DNA of 64,000 nucleotides, taken from NCBI RefSeq assembly GCF_007474545.1, contig NZ_VKOG01000007.1, positions 95,240 to 159,239 of the forward strand. Direction: 5' to 3'. This stretch comes from Chryseobacterium binzhouense. GTDB taxonomy: Bacteria; Bacteroidota; Bacteroidia; Flavobacteriales; Weeksellaceae. The position numbers and the translations under genes are program-made. This document shows, in pieces, positions 51,316 through 60,508 of this stretch (within the stretch, counting starts at the first letter, position 1; the number at the start of each line of letters is the position of its first letter). The notes under the pieces were generated by a model. That model searched no databases. It saw only the letters and a program-made list of their open reading frames with translations, and was not told the origin of the DNA.

Positions 51316-52956
51316 ATGAAATACCTATTGCTTACGTTGATTTCAGCGATGCTGCTTTCTGTATCCTGGCCGACTTACGGGATCCCGTTTTTTATATTTA
51401 CAGCTTTGGTTCCCCTTCTGATGATGGAACACGGTGTTTCAAAATTCTCAGATTACAAAAGAAAAAGCTGGATTGTTTTCGGGCTTTCATATCTGTGCTT
51501 TGTCATCTGGAATATAGTTACAACAGGCTGGCTTTACGGTTCAAAAAATCCTGACGGCAGCCATTCGATGATGGCAGTTTTGTTTCCGGTTCTGGTAAAT
51601 TCATTCTTATATTCTTTGGTTTTCCAATGCTATCACTGGTATAAAAACGCACAGGGAACCTATTGGGGACTGGCTTTTTTTGTAGCAATATGGATGTGTT
51701 TTGAAAAATTTCATCTTAATTGGGAATTGACGTGGCCATGGCTGAATCTGGGCAATGTTTTTTCAGATTACCCTAAAATTATTCAATGGTACGATACATT
51801 GGGAGCAACCGGCGGAAGTTTCTGGATCTTACTTATAAATGTTTTAATTTTCTATACCGTAAGAATCTGGGAAGCAGGACGAAAGAGAAAAAGCTTAATC
51901 ATTAATGCATCAATTGTGACCGTTATTATCGGTCTCCCAATGATCATTTCTACCATCAAATATAATCAGTTTGACGAAAAACCTATTGGAGAAGTAAATG
52001 TTTTGCTGCTTCAGCCCGATCTTAATCCTTACGGAGAAAAATATTCCAAAGACAGCATTACCATTCTTAAAGAACTTCTCGCTTTAGCAGAAAATAATTC
52101 AAAAGGAAAAATTGATTATTATATTGCTCCCGAAACAGCCATTCCGGGACGCGGATCTATTTCCGAAACAGCTTTTGAAAAAAGTGAACTGCTCAACAGC
52201 GTAAAAGACTTCCTTTCAAAACACCCGCAATCTGTTTTTGCAACGGGAATTTCTTCTCATCAATACTTTTTTAATAAAGAAGAATTACCAAAAGATGCTT
52301 ATCAAATCAACGACAGAGTTTGGGTAGAAAGCTACAACTCTGCAGTGCAGATTATACCAAACCAAAAGGTAGAAGTTTACCACAAAGGAAAACTTGTTCC
52401 CGGTGTTGAAATATTTCCTTACATGAATGTTCTGAAGCCTCTTTTGGGTGACGCTATGATCAATCTGGGTGGAACTGTAGCCTCATTGGGAACAGATAAA
52501 GAAAGAGTTGCCTTCAAAAACCCTTTCAATAGAGGAAAACTAGCTCCTATCATCTGTTACGAAAGTATTTACGGTGAATTTACCACAGAATACGTGAAAA
52601 AAGGTGCCAATTTTCTGGCTATTATGACCAACGATTCCTGGTGGGGCGTCACAGAAGGTCACAGGCAGCTTCTTTCCTATGCAAAACTCAGAGCTATTGA
52701 AACCCGAAGAGAAATTGCCCGGTCTGCCAACAGCGGAATTTCGGCTCATATCAGTGCAAAAGGAGAAATACTTGAAGATACTTTTTACGGCGATCAAACC
52801 GCTTTATTTGCCAAAATAAATCTTTATGAAGGCGAAACTTTTTATGTAAGATCAGGAGATCTGCTTTCTAGGATCTCTATGTTTTCATTAGGATTTTTAT
52901 TGTTTTATTTTCTGATTAAATGGTTTCAGGATAAAATTCAGAAAAAGAAGAATTAA
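51316..52956 (+). CDS. lnt: Apolipoprotein N-acyltransferase
   Basis: Lnt adds the third acyl chain to the N-terminal Cys of lipoproteins at the inner membrane. The 546-residue protein has an N-terminal membrane part (about seven helices, 1-215) with the family WPWLNLGN motif, then a nitrilase domain (about 225-500): YYIAPETAIPG (catalytic Glu), VYHKGKLVPGVEIFPY (Lys) and PIICYESIYGEF (Cys), and NDSWWGVTEGHRQLLSYAKLRAIETRREIARSANSG. A last membrane helix follows (about 520-538). The many lipoprotein genes in this window are its potential substrates. Confidence 0.96.
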   Translation: MKYLLLTLISAMLLSVSWPTYGIPFFIFTALVPLLMMEHGVSKFSDYKRKSWIVFGLSYLCFVIWNIVTTGWLYGSKNPDGSHSMMAVLFPVLVNSFLYSLVFQCYHWYKNAQGTYWGLAFFVAIWMCFEKFHLNWELTWPWLNLGNVFSDYPKIIQWYDTLGATGGSFWILLINVLIFYTVRIWEAGRKRKSLIINASIVTVIIGLPMIISTIKYNQFDEKPIGEVNVLLLQPDLNPYGEKYSKDSITILKELLALAENNSKGKIDYYIAPETAIPGRGSISETAFEKSELLNSVKDFLSKHPQSVFATGISSHQYFFNKEELPKDAYQINDRVWVESYNSAVQIIPNQKVEVYHKGKLVPGVEIFPYMNVLKPLLGDAMINLGGTVASLGTDKERVAFKNPFNRGKLAPIICYESIYGEFTTEYVKKGANFLAIMTNDSWWGVTEGHRQLLSYAKLRAIETRREIARSANSGISAHISAKGEILEDTFYGDQTALFAKINLYEGETFYVRSGDLLSRISMFSLGFLLFYFLIKWFQDKIQKKKN

Positions 52957-53080
52957 ATTATTTGTAGTCCTGCTACAGATATATTTACTTGAAATACCTT
53001 AAAGAAAGGGATCTTTCAAAATATTTCAGCAAATCAGGCTGTAATCACAGATAAATATTACAAAAAATATTAAAGAAAAC

Positions 53081-53111
53081 TTGTCTATCTAAATTTTTCT
53101 TTGTTATTTTG
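53081..53111 (+). promoter_or_regulatory. Promoter of the rpmB-rpmG-DUF4295 operon
   Basis: TTG at 53081-53083, 21 bp, TATTTTG at 53105-53111 (one T short of TAnnTTTG). The leader is about 30 nt. Confidence 0.5.
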
Positions 53112-53147
53112 CAACCTCAAATATTATACAAATAAGAACATCGAGAT

Positions 53148-53390
53148 ATGTCAAGAATTTGCCAGATAACAGGAAAGCGTGCAATGGTTGGTAACAACGT
53201 TTCTCACGCTAATAACAAAACGAAGCGTCGTTTTGAAATTAACTTATTGGAGAAGAAATTTTACCTTCCAGAGCAAGATAAGCACGTAACACTAAAAGTT
53301 TCTGCTCACGGATTGAGAGTAATTAACAAGATTGGAATCGAGGAAGCTATCGAAAGAGCTACAAGAAACGGATTGATTAAAAAGAACTAA
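53148..53390 (+). CDS. rpmB: Ribosomal protein L28
   Basis: The 80-residue basic protein starts [32 protein letters not shown] and has [16 protein letters not shown], the L28 pattern for the large ribosomal subunit. It is the first gene of a conserved Bacteroidota trio with rpmG (3 bp gap) and a DUF4295 gene. Confidence 0.98.
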   Translation: MSRICQITGKRAMVGNNVSHANNKTKRRFEINLLEKKFYLPEQDKHVTLKVSAHGLRVINKIGIEEAIERATRNGLIKKN

Positions 53391-53393
53391 ATC

Positions 53394-53576
53394 ATGGCAA
53401 AAAAAGGAAACAGAGTTCAAGTAATTCTTGAATGCACAGAGCATAAAGAAAGCGGAATGCCGGGAATGTCTAGATACATTTCTACAAAAAATAAAAAGAA
53501 CACTACAGAAAGATTGGAATTGAAAAAATACAATCCTGTTCTTAAAAAAGTTACCGTTCACAAAGAAATCAAGTAA
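53394..53576 (+). CDS. rpmG: Ribosomal protein L33
   Basis: The 60-residue protein has the L33 pattern [36 protein letters not shown] and VTVHKEIK. The zinc-type CxxC pairs are absent (only one Cys), so this is the zinc-free form. It is cotranscribed with rpmB. Confidence 0.98.
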   Translation: MAKKGNRVQVILECTEHKESGMPGMSRYISTKNKKNTTERLELKKYNPVLKKVTVHKEIK

Positions 53577-53596
53577 TTTATAAAACATAATTTACC

Positions 53597-53746
53597 ATGG
53601 CAAAAAAAGTAGTAGCAACTCTACAAACCGGGTCAAAAAAAATGACTAAAGTGGTGAAAATGGTGAAGTCATCAAAATCTGATGCTTACATTTTCGAAGA
53701 AAAAGTAATGAATGCAGACGAAGTAGACGCTTATTTGAAAAAATAA
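53597..53746 (+). CDS. DUF4295 small basic protein
   Basis: The 49-residue Lys-rich protein starts MAKKVVATLQTGSKKMTKVV and ends EVDAYLKK. It matches DUF4295, found in Bacteroidota directly after rpmG. Its size, charge and fixed place in a ribosomal operon suggest a ribosome-associated protein; that is inference. It lies 20 bp after rpmG and before a terminator. Confidence 0.92.
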   Translation: MAKKVVATLQTGSKKMTKVVKMVKSSKSDAYIFEEKVMNADEVDAYLKK

Positions 53747-53769
53747 TCATTTACTTTATTTACAATACA

Positions 53770-53799
53770 AAAACTACTCATATATTGGGTAGTTTTTTT
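53770..53799 (+). terminator. Terminator of the ribosomal trio
   Basis: 11-bp stem AAAACTACTCA / TGGGTAGTTTT with one G-U pair, then T run. Confidence 0.85.
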
Positions 53800-53801
53800 G
53801 T

Positions 53802-53809
53802 TATCTTTG
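53802..53809 (+). promoter_or_regulatory. -7 element TATCTTTG for ftsY
   Basis: TATCTTTG directly after the terminator tail. It predicts a leader of about 105 nt before the ftsY ATG at 53921, unusually long for this window. The leader holds an imperfect GATGCCGGAT / ATCCTGCATC pairing. Confidence 0.5.
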
Positions 53810-53920
53810 CTTTTGATACGTCGGATGCTTGATGCCGGATCTTTATAAATATTGAAGCTGCGATTACACAGCTTTTAATATCCTGCATCCAACAATAATT
53901 AAATTCCATAATTGACTAAG

Positions 53921-54874
53921 ATGAGTTGGTTTAAAAACATTTTCAAAAAAGAAGAAAAAGAAACTTTAGACAAAGGTTTGGAAAAATCTAATCAGGGGTT
54001 CTTTGAAAAAATGACGAAAGCCGTAGTCGGCAAAAGCAAAGTAGATGACGAAGTACTTGATGATCTTGAAGAAATACTTATTGCCTCTGACGTAGGAGCA
54101 TCTACCACCATCAAAATCATCGAAAGAATTGAGGAACGTGTTGCCAGAGATAAATATGTGGGTGTAAATGAACTGGATAAAATTCTTCGTGAAGAAATTT
54201 CAGGACTTTTACTTGAAAATCCGCACAGAGGAACAGGCAACATTGATGCTTCAAAAAAACCGTACGTTATTATGGTTGTTGGAGTAAACGGCGTAGGCAA
54301 AACTACCACCATCGGTAAACTGGCTCATCAGTTTAAGTCTGAAGGCAAAAAAGTAGTTTTAGGAGCAGCAGATACTTTCAGAGCAGCGGCTGTAGACCAG
54401 CTTGTGATTTGGAGCGAGAGAGTGGGTGTACCGATTGTGAAACAGGAAATGGGTTCTGATCCTGCTTCGGTTGCTTTTGATACAGTGCAAAGCGCTGTTG
54501 CCCAAAATGCAGATGTAGTCATTATTGATACCGCAGGAAGGTTGCACAATAAAATTAATCTGATGAATGAACTTTCCAAAATCAAAAGAGTGATGCAGAA
54601 GGTTATTCCTGATGCTCCACATGAGATTTTATTGGTTCTGGATGGTTCTACCGGTCAGAATGCTTTTGAACAGGCAAAACAATTTACCGCAGCTACAGAA
54701 GTAAATGCCTTAGCTGTAACAAAACTAGACGGAACAGCAAAAGGCGGTGTGGTAATCGGTATATCAGATCAGTTCCAGATTCCTGTAAAATACATTGGCG
54801 TTGGCGAGAAGATGCAGGATCTTCAGCTTTTTAATGGTACAGAGTTTGTAGATTCGTTCTTTAAGAAGAGATAA
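53921..54874 (+). CDS. ftsY: Signal recognition particle receptor FtsY
   Basis: FtsY is the membrane-bound SRP receptor GTPase for cotranslational insertion. The 317-residue protein has a short charged N-terminus (SWFKNIFKKEEKETLDKG; the long acidic A domain of E. coli is missing, as usual in Bacteroidota). The N domain (about 30-95) and G domain follow: VVGVNGVGKTTTIGKLA, AADTFRAAAVDQL, IIDTAGRLHNKINLMNEL, LVLDGSTGQNAF and VTKLDGTAKGGVVIGI, then IKYIGVGEKMQDL-like. I start at the ATG at 53921; an upstream TTG is less likely. Confidence 0.97.
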   Translation: MSWFKNIFKKEEKETLDKGLEKSNQGFFEKMTKAVVGKSKVDDEVLDDLEEILIASDVGASTTIKIIERIEERVARDKYVGVNELDKILREEISGLLLENPHRGTGNIDASKKPYVIMVVGVNGVGKTTTIGKLAHQFKSEGKKVVLGAADTFRAAAVDQLVIWSERVGVPIVKQEMGSDPASVAFDTVQSAVAQNADVVIIDTAGRLHNKINLMNELSKIKRVMQKVIPDAPHEILLVLDGSTGQNAFEQAKQFTAATEVNALAVTKLDGTAKGGVVIGISDQFQIPVKYIGVGEKMQDLQLFNGTEFVDSFFKKR

Positions 54875-54926
54875 ATTCTTCTGAGAACAAATTTAAACCA
54901 ACTTTTTAACATTAAAAATTTAAGCT

Positions 54927-55178
54927 ATGGGAATTTTAACATGGATAATTTTCGGACTTATCGCAGGAGCAATCGCAAAAGCACTACACCCCGGTAAAGA
55001 TCCGGGAGGATGGATCATAACAATCATTATTGGTATTCTGGGAGCAATGCTTGGAGGATGGCTCGGATCAATGATTTTCGGAGTTGATGTTACAGGGTTC
55101 AACTTCTCAAGTTTTCTGGTAGCTATCGGAGGTTCAGTTTTATTACTGGCAATTTACAGAATGGTTACAAAAAAGTAA
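54927..55178 (+). CDS. GlsB/YeaQ/YmgE family membrane protein
   Basis: The 83-residue protein has three glycine-rich helices with the family pattern: WIIFGLIAGAIAKALHPGKDPGGWIITIIIGILGAMLGGWLG near the start and SVLLLAIYRMV at the end. These small membrane proteins are often stress-induced; their mechanism is unknown. It is a single gene between ftsY (52 bp) and the shared terminator. Confidence 0.95.
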   Translation: MGILTWIIFGLIAGAIAKALHPGKDPGGWIITIIIGILGAMLGGWLGSMIFGVDVTGFNFSSFLVAIGGSVLLLAIYRMVTKK

Positions 55179-55196
55179 TTTAAATACTTTATAAAA

Positions 55197-55236
55197 ACAA
55201 TCCCGATTTGAAATTCAAACCGGGATTGTTTTTTTT
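55197..55236. terminator. Bidirectional terminator between the GlsB-like gene and sppA
   Basis: AACAATCCCG / CGGGATTGTT with an inner TTTGAA/TTCAAA stem, then eight T. It lies between convergent genes ending at 55178 and 55235. Confidence 0.9.
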
Positions 55237-56989
55237 ATTTGATATTAATCTTATAAGGCATCTCCATTTTCACCTCAGATTTTAATTTTTCATCAGTAAG
55301 CTGCTGCAATATTTCATAATTGGCTTTTCCAATTTTATTCTTAATTAATTTTGCAGAAATATCATCTTCATTCATATTACTGAAAAACTGCTCAAATGCA
55401 CTTACTTCTTTCGGATAAGAAGATACTTTGTAAGATTTTAAATTAGCTTTCTGAGCCGCAAATCTCACTGCATCCTGAAGAGATCCCAATTCATCGACCA
55501 GACCAATCTCTTTAGCACGTGTTCCGCTCCAGACTCTTCCTCCACCTACATTATCTACCTGCTCAAAAGTTTTATTTCTGTTTTGAGTTACAAAATGTAC
55601 AAACCTTTTATAAGTACCTTCCACACTTCTCGTCATCAGATTAACTCCATAAGGTGTAAGACCATGAAGAGAAGAATAATAAGCTGAATTGGCATTAGTG
55701 GAAACAATATCTGAACGCACTCCGTTTTTATTAGCAATATCTTTGAAATAAGGAAGGACACCAAATACACCAATTGATCCTGTAAGAGTATTAGGTTCAG
55801 AATAAATTTTATCTGCTGCCATTGCAATGTAATAACCGCCGGAAGCAGCATAATCACCAAACGAAACAATTAAAGGTTTCTTTTTTTTCAATTGCTGAAG
55901 CTCAAAAAGAATTTCATCAGACGCATTTGCACTTCCGCCAGGAGAATTGATTCTTAGAACAACCGCCTTTACTTTTTTATCTTCCTGTAATTCTTTTATG
56001 TATTTAATATATTTTTCAGAATAAATCTGGTTGTACTCATTACCACTGTTTATAGAACCGGAAGCATATAAGATTGCTACTTTTTCATTATCCGAATCTT
56101 TATCTTTAAAAGAATCTACATATTTATGTAATGTAATTTTATTAAGCTTATCTTTTTCTTTCAGAGCAAGCTTTTTACGGATAATGTTATCATATTCAGT
56201 TTTCTGGATCAGTTTATCTGCCAGTTTATATTTCACAGTAAGATCAGGAATCATACCATAAAGACTGTCAACCACCATTCTGAAATCTTCTGTGTTCATT
56301 TTTCTGGATGCAGCGATCTTAGAAGAAGTGTTACCCCAAATATCATTTAAAAGTGTACTTAACTGTTCTTGATTTTCAGGTGAAATATCATTTCTTAAGA
56401 AGGGCTCAACCGCAGATTTAAATTTTCCGTGACGAATAACTTCAATCCCTATTCCATATTTTTCAGCAAAATCTTTAAAAAAAATAACTTCCGTAGAAAG
56501 TCCTTTTAGTTCAATTCCACCAGCAGGATTCAGATAATATTCATCAGCAACAGAACCCAGATAATAAGAAGCCTGAGAAACCGCATTTCCGTAAGCATAA
56601 ACAAATTTTCCGGTTTTTTTGAAGTCTTCAATAGCGGATCTTAAGTCATCTATATGAGTAATACCTGCATTCAGATTATCAACCTCTATACTTATTCCTT
56701 TTATATTATCATCGGTTTTAGCTTTCTGAATGGCTTCTATAGCATCATAAATAAGAATATTTGTGCTTTTGCTGTTAATATCAAAAATACTTTGCTGCTC
56801 TTCTGTAGGACTATCTATAATATCTGTTTTAAGATTAATAGTCAGAACAGAATTTTTCTTCACCTTTACAGATTCTTTATTGCTCATTGATCCGAAAGCA
56901 ATCATTACCACAAAAAAGAAGAAAAATACGAAGCATAGTATAACAATAGCTACTATATTTGCTAATACATTTTTAAAGAAACTCTTCAT
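55235..56989 (-). CDS. sppA: Signal peptide peptidase SppA (67K type)
   Basis: SppA degrades cleaved signal peptides in the inner membrane. The 584-residue protein has one N-terminal helix (about 10-32) and two tandem ClpP-like domains. The N-terminal half carries the catalytic Lys in RHGKFKSAVEPFLRND, and the C-terminal half the nucleophile Ser in FGDYAASGGYYIAMAADKIYSEP and VLRINSPGGSANASDE. This is the two-half 67K form of E. coli, split-site dyad intact. It is divergent from folK with only 18 bp between starts. Confidence 0.96.
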   Translation of the reverse strand: MKSFFKNVLANIVAIVILCFVFFFFFVVMIAFGSMSNKESVKVKKNSVLTINLKTDIIDSPTEEQQSIFDINSKSTNILIYDAIEAIQKAKTDDNIKGISIEVDNLNAGITHIDDLRSAIEDFKKTGKFVYAYGNAVSQASYYLGSVADEYYLNPAGGIELKGLSTEVIFFKDFAEKYGIGIEVIRHGKFKSAVEPFLRNDISPENQEQLSTLLNDIWGNTSSKIAASRKMNTEDFRMVVDSLYGMIPDLTVKYKLADKLIQKTEYDNIIRKKLALKEKDKLNKITLHKYVDSFKDKDSDNEKVAILYASGSINSGNEYNQIYSEKYIKYIKELQEDKKVKAVVLRINSPGGSANASDEILFELQQLKKKKPLIVSFGDYAASGGYYIAMAADKIYSEPNTLTGSIGVFGVLPYFKDIANKNGVRSDIVSTNANSAYYSSLHGLTPYGVNLMTRSVEGTYKRFVHFVTQNRNKTFEQVDNVGGGRVWSGTRAKEIGLVDELGSLQDAVRFAAQKANLKSYKVSSYPKEVSAFEQFFSNMNEDDISAKLIKNKIGKANYEILQQLTDEKLKSEVKMEMPYKINIK

Positions 56990-57007
56990 AAATAATCATT
57001 TTTTAAT

Positions 57008-57421
57008 ATGTCGCAACATACAGCAGTTTTGTTACTCGGAAGTAACATCGGTGATACAAAAAATAATATTGATGAGGCTTTGGAAGCAATATCCCAGGAC
57101 AATATAATATTAAAAAAAAGTGAATATTTAATATCTGAACCGGTAGAGTTTGTCAGTTCTAATATTTTTTGTAATATTGCAACGATAATACAGACTCATT
57201 TATCACCCGTTCAACTGCTTGATTATGTGAAAAAAATTGAGATAAGTATGGGTCGAAAAAACGACTCGTCGGTCACAAAAATTTATACAGACAGGGTAAT
57301 TGACATTGATATTGTAAAGTTTAATGAATTGAAATTCTCATCAGAAAGATTAGAAATCCCTCACCAGAGACATCTTAACGATAGAGAATTTTCCAAATTT
57401 TTATTAAAAGATATTATTTAA
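57008..57421 (+). CDS. folK: 2-amino-4-hydroxy-6-hydroxymethyldihydropteridine diphosphokinase
   Basis: FolK activates the pterin for folate synthesis. The 137-residue protein has AVLLLGSNIGDTKNNIDEAL, SEYLISEPVEF, FCNIATIIQTHLSPVQLLDYVKKIE, and the signature TDRVIDIDIVKFN followed by IPHQRHLNDREF. It is shorter than the E. coli enzyme (159). The Asp-x-Asp for Mg (DIDIV) is present. It is followed after 24 bp by the OmpA pair. Confidence 0.95.
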   Translation: MSQHTAVLLLGSNIGDTKNNIDEALEAISQDNIILKKSEYLISEPVEFVSSNIFCNIATIIQTHLSPVQLLDYVKKIEISMGRKNDSSVTKIYTDRVIDIDIVKFNELKFSSERLEIPHQRHLNDREFSKFLLKDII

Positions 57422-57445
57422 AAAACAACACATAAAACATATTGT

Positions 57446-58939
57446 ATGAAATTAGGTTTATTATTATTGGCTACATTGCCTATTGCTACTTATGCGCAGG
57501 ACAGTATTGCCGTAAATTCTACTAATGAATTTCCTAATACATTCTCATCGGGATCCGCAGACATTCAGAAATTTGACAACAAAGCGAGAAGATTTAACGA
57601 CTGGTCTATATCTGTAGGAGGAGGTCCTGCATTTATGGCTTTTGCTGATCTTACTTCTTTTTATGATCGTAAAATTAACTGGGGCTGGAATGCTTATGTA
57701 AGTCTTGACAAACAGATTTCCCATACTTTTGGATTGAGTTTACAGTACCAAATGGGTAAAACAAACCAAAGAGGAATGTTACCCAACAACCCCGCTGCAG
57801 GACTTGCTAATGCTTACACAGAGTTTAAGCAGGTTTCAATATTAGGAGATATAAATTTATCTAATCTTCTAAGACGTGTAGACAATCATTCCCCATACAG
57901 ATGGGCTTTACATGGTTATGCAGGAATTGGCTTCATGGGTTATAACACAGAACTCATTGACAATGATACTTCAAGATGGAGTACAAACCCTCCAAGAATT
58001 CCAATCATGATTGATCAAAAACTCGGTATTGAATCTTTCTTCATGCAAGCCGGTGTAGGATTGAAGTACAAAATATCAAGACTTATTGATATTGAAGGAA
58101 GAGTGATGTATCTGAACAGTTTTGACGAAGAGTTTGATGGCGGTGGCGAAGGGAGAGCTTTAGAAACACCGACCGGAGACAGAATAAATTATAACCTGAT
58201 CAATGATTCTTATTCAGACTCAATGCTCTCATTCAATTTAGGTCTTTCATTTAAACTTGGAAAACATATTTCTCATCTCGCATGGCACGACCCTTTACAG
58301 GAAGTATACTACAGAGCCAATGTTTTAGAAAATACATCAACAGAATTAGTTGTCTGTGAAAAAGGAGATAATGACAATGATGGTGTATGTGATGACTGGG
58401 ATCGTGAACTTAATACTCCTGCCGGAGCAAGAGTTGACGGAGCAGGGGTAGCCTTAGATATGGATTTAGATGGTGTAATTGACCTTTATGACAAATGTGT
58501 AACAGTTCCTGGTCCTGTTGATAACCAAGGATGTCCTACTACTCCAATTGTACAGAATATGGGTCCCACAATCGAAGAAACAATCAATAAAGATTTTGAA
58601 GGAATTGAATTTGAATTAAATGGTGACAAAATAAGACCACAATCTTTTGATAAGTTAAACCATGCTGTTGAAGTTATCAAAACTTTAGATAAAAATACTC
58701 AATACTTAGTTATTGGTGCTACAGATACAAGAGGTTCAGAAAAATATAATCAGACACTATCTCAAAAAAGAGCTAATGCTGTTGTTTCTTATCTTACAGG
58801 TAAAGGCGTTCCAGCAGGTATGTTAATCCCCGAAGGTCGTGGAAAATCTGATTTGAAATATCCTGAATGCGATCCTGCTACAAAATGTCCTGAGTGGAAA
58901 AATGAAGCAAACCGCAGAGTTTATTTTAAATCTAAATAA
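57446..58939 (+). CDS. OmpA family outer-membrane protein (first of two)
   Basis: The 497-residue protein has a signal peptide (1-17, ending ATYAQ) and an N-terminal beta-barrel (about 45-275). A calcium-binding thrombospondin type 3-like linker follows (about 305-365: KGDNDNDGVCDDWDRE, DMDLDGVIDLYDKC, VPGPVDNQGCP), then a C-terminal OmpA peptidoglycan-binding domain (about 375-495) with VIGATDTRGSEKYNQTLSQKRANAVVSYL and NEANRRVYF. A disulfide-like CDPATKC lies close to the end. It links outer membrane and cell wall. The next gene is a close paralogue; the gap of 33 bp suggests one message. Confidence 0.95.
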   Translation: MKLGLLLLATLPIATYAQDSIAVNSTNEFPNTFSSGSADIQKFDNKARRFNDWSISVGGGPAFMAFADLTSFYDRKINWGWNAYVSLDKQISHTFGLSLQYQMGKTNQRGMLPNNPAAGLANAYTEFKQVSILGDINLSNLLRRVDNHSPYRWALHGYAGIGFMGYNTELIDNDTSRWSTNPPRIPIMIDQKLGIESFFMQAGVGLKYKISRLIDIEGRVMYLNSFDEEFDGGGEGRALETPTGDRINYNLINDSYSDSMLSFNLGLSFKLGKHISHLAWHDPLQEVYYRANVLENTSTELVVCEKGDNDNDGVCDDWDRELNTPAGARVDGAGVALDMDLDGVIDLYDKCVTVPGPVDNQGCPTTPIVQNMGPTIEETINKDFEGIEFELNGDKIRPQSFDKLNHAVEVIKTLDKNTQYLVIGATDTRGSEKYNQTLSQKRANAVVSYLTGKGVPAGMLIPEGRGKSDLKYPECDPATKCPEWKNEANRRVYFKSK

Positions 58940-58972
58940 CAATCATTTAATTAACTAAATAAAAAATACACT

Positions 58973-60436
58973 ATGAAATTAAGTTTAGCCATTGTTGCAT
59001 TAGCTCTAGCTGTACCTACGGCAAGTTATGCACAAGATTCAATAATGGTAGTATCTAATGATACTTATCCCAATACATTTTCCTCCGGATCTGCCAATGT
59101 ATCTCCTTTTACACAAAAATCAAAAAGGTTTAATGACTGGGCAATTTCTGCCGGAGCGGGTGTTCCATTACTTCAGTCAGGAGATTTAACTTCTATTAAA
59201 AACGGTAACGGTAAAAACCTTTTTGGGTATTCTGCCTATATAAGTATTGATAAAGCCATTACTCATGCTTTTGGTATCAATTTACAGTATGACAGAGGAG
59301 AAACAAGACAAGGTTGGTTCAATACAAAAGATTCTGCTCCTGCGGGTTCAACTTATCAACAGGTAGGTGCAAGAACTCAGTATGATGCAATCTCTTTGTT
59401 AGGTGATATTAACTTTTCAAATTTATTAAGAAGAGTTGATAACAAATCTACTTTCAGATGGGCATTACACGGTTATGCAGGTATTGGAACTTTAGCATAC
59501 AGAGCTTATCAAAAAGATCTTAATGGTCAGAGATTAGCTACAGAAATAAAACCATTCAAATTAGGATCATTCTTCGGACAAGCCGGAGCTGGTCTTAAAT
59601 TTAAAGTAAACAGAAGATTAGATCTTGAAACAAGATTAATGTATGTTTATACAGGTGATGATGAATTTGATGGTGGTGGTGCACAATATAGCTCTATCAA
59701 TAAGAGAGAAGACCAGATTTCAGATAACTTCTTTAATGCAACTTTAGGTCTGTCTTTGAAGCTAGGAAAACATGAATCTCACTTGATGTGGCACGACCCG
59801 CTACAAGAAATGTACTACAAGCTTGATGTTTTGGCTGACAAAAATCAGGATATTGAAGTTTGTAAAAAAGGTGATGCAGATAATGATGGTGTGTGTGATG
59901 ACTGGGACAGACAGCTTGATACTCCTGCAGGAGCAAGAGTTGATGGTGCTGGTGTAGCTCTTGATACAGATTTAGATGGGGTAATTGACCTTTACGATAA
60001 GTGTGTTACTGTTCCTGGACCGGTAGAAAACCAAGGTTGTCCATTAACTCCTGAACCATTACCAAATAATGGTGGGGTTACGATAAGTGAAATGAATCTT
60101 GAAGGAATTGAATTTGATTTAAATTCTGACAGAATTTTACCAAATAATACTCCGATTCTAAACAATGCAGTAAATTATATTAATTCATCTAATGGTTCGT
60201 ATACGGTAATTGGAGCGACTGATACCAGAGCTTCTGATGCATATAACCAAAAACTTTCCGAAAGAAGAGCAAACAGCGTTAAAAGCTATTTAATCAAAAA
60301 CGGAGTTGATGCTTCTAAGCTGAATGCAGTAGGAAGAGGTGAAAAAGACCTTAAATATCCTGAATGTGACCCGGCTACAAAATGTCCTGAATGGAAAAAC
60401 AGAGCAAACAGAAGAGTTTATTTTGAAGCTAAATAA
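58973..60436 (+). CDS. OmpA family outer-membrane protein (second of two)
   Basis: The 487-residue protein is a tandem paralogue of the gene just upstream with the same order: signal peptide (ending ASYAQ), barrel (about 45-270), TSP3-like Asp-rich linker (GDADNDGVCDDWDRQ, DTDLDGVIDLYDKC) and OmpA domain (VIGATDTRASDAYNQKLSERRANSVKSYL, NRANRRVYF, and CDPATKC). The barrel loops differ most, the linker and OmpA domain least. It ends at the terminator at 60455. This type is a major outer-membrane protein in Chryseobacterium-like species. Confidence 0.95.
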   Translation: MKLSLAIVALALAVPTASYAQDSIMVVSNDTYPNTFSSGSANVSPFTQKSKRFNDWAISAGAGVPLLQSGDLTSIKNGNGKNLFGYSAYISIDKAITHAFGINLQYDRGETRQGWFNTKDSAPAGSTYQQVGARTQYDAISLLGDINFSNLLRRVDNKSTFRWALHGYAGIGTLAYRAYQKDLNGQRLATEIKPFKLGSFFGQAGAGLKFKVNRRLDLETRLMYVYTGDDEFDGGGAQYSSINKREDQISDNFFNATLGLSLKLGKHESHLMWHDPLQEMYYKLDVLADKNQDIEVCKKGDADNDGVCDDWDRQLDTPAGARVDGAGVALDTDLDGVIDLYDKCVTVPGPVENQGCPLTPEPLPNNGGVTISEMNLEGIEFDLNSDRILPNNTPILNNAVNYINSSNGSYTVIGATDTRASDAYNQKLSERRANSVKSYLIKNGVDASKLNAVGRGEKDLKYPECDPATKCPEWKNRANRRVYFEAK

Positions 60437-60454
60437 TAAACTATAGTATTATAG

Positions 60455-60482
60455 AAAGTCACGCAATGCGTGGCTTTTTTTG
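60455..60482 (+). terminator. Terminator after the OmpA pair
   Basis: 10-bp stem AAAGTCACGC / GCGTGGCTTT with one G-U pair, 3-base loop, then T run. Confidence 0.88.
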
Positions 60483-60508
60483 TTTAAATTCTTTCCTTAC
60501 ATTTACTT

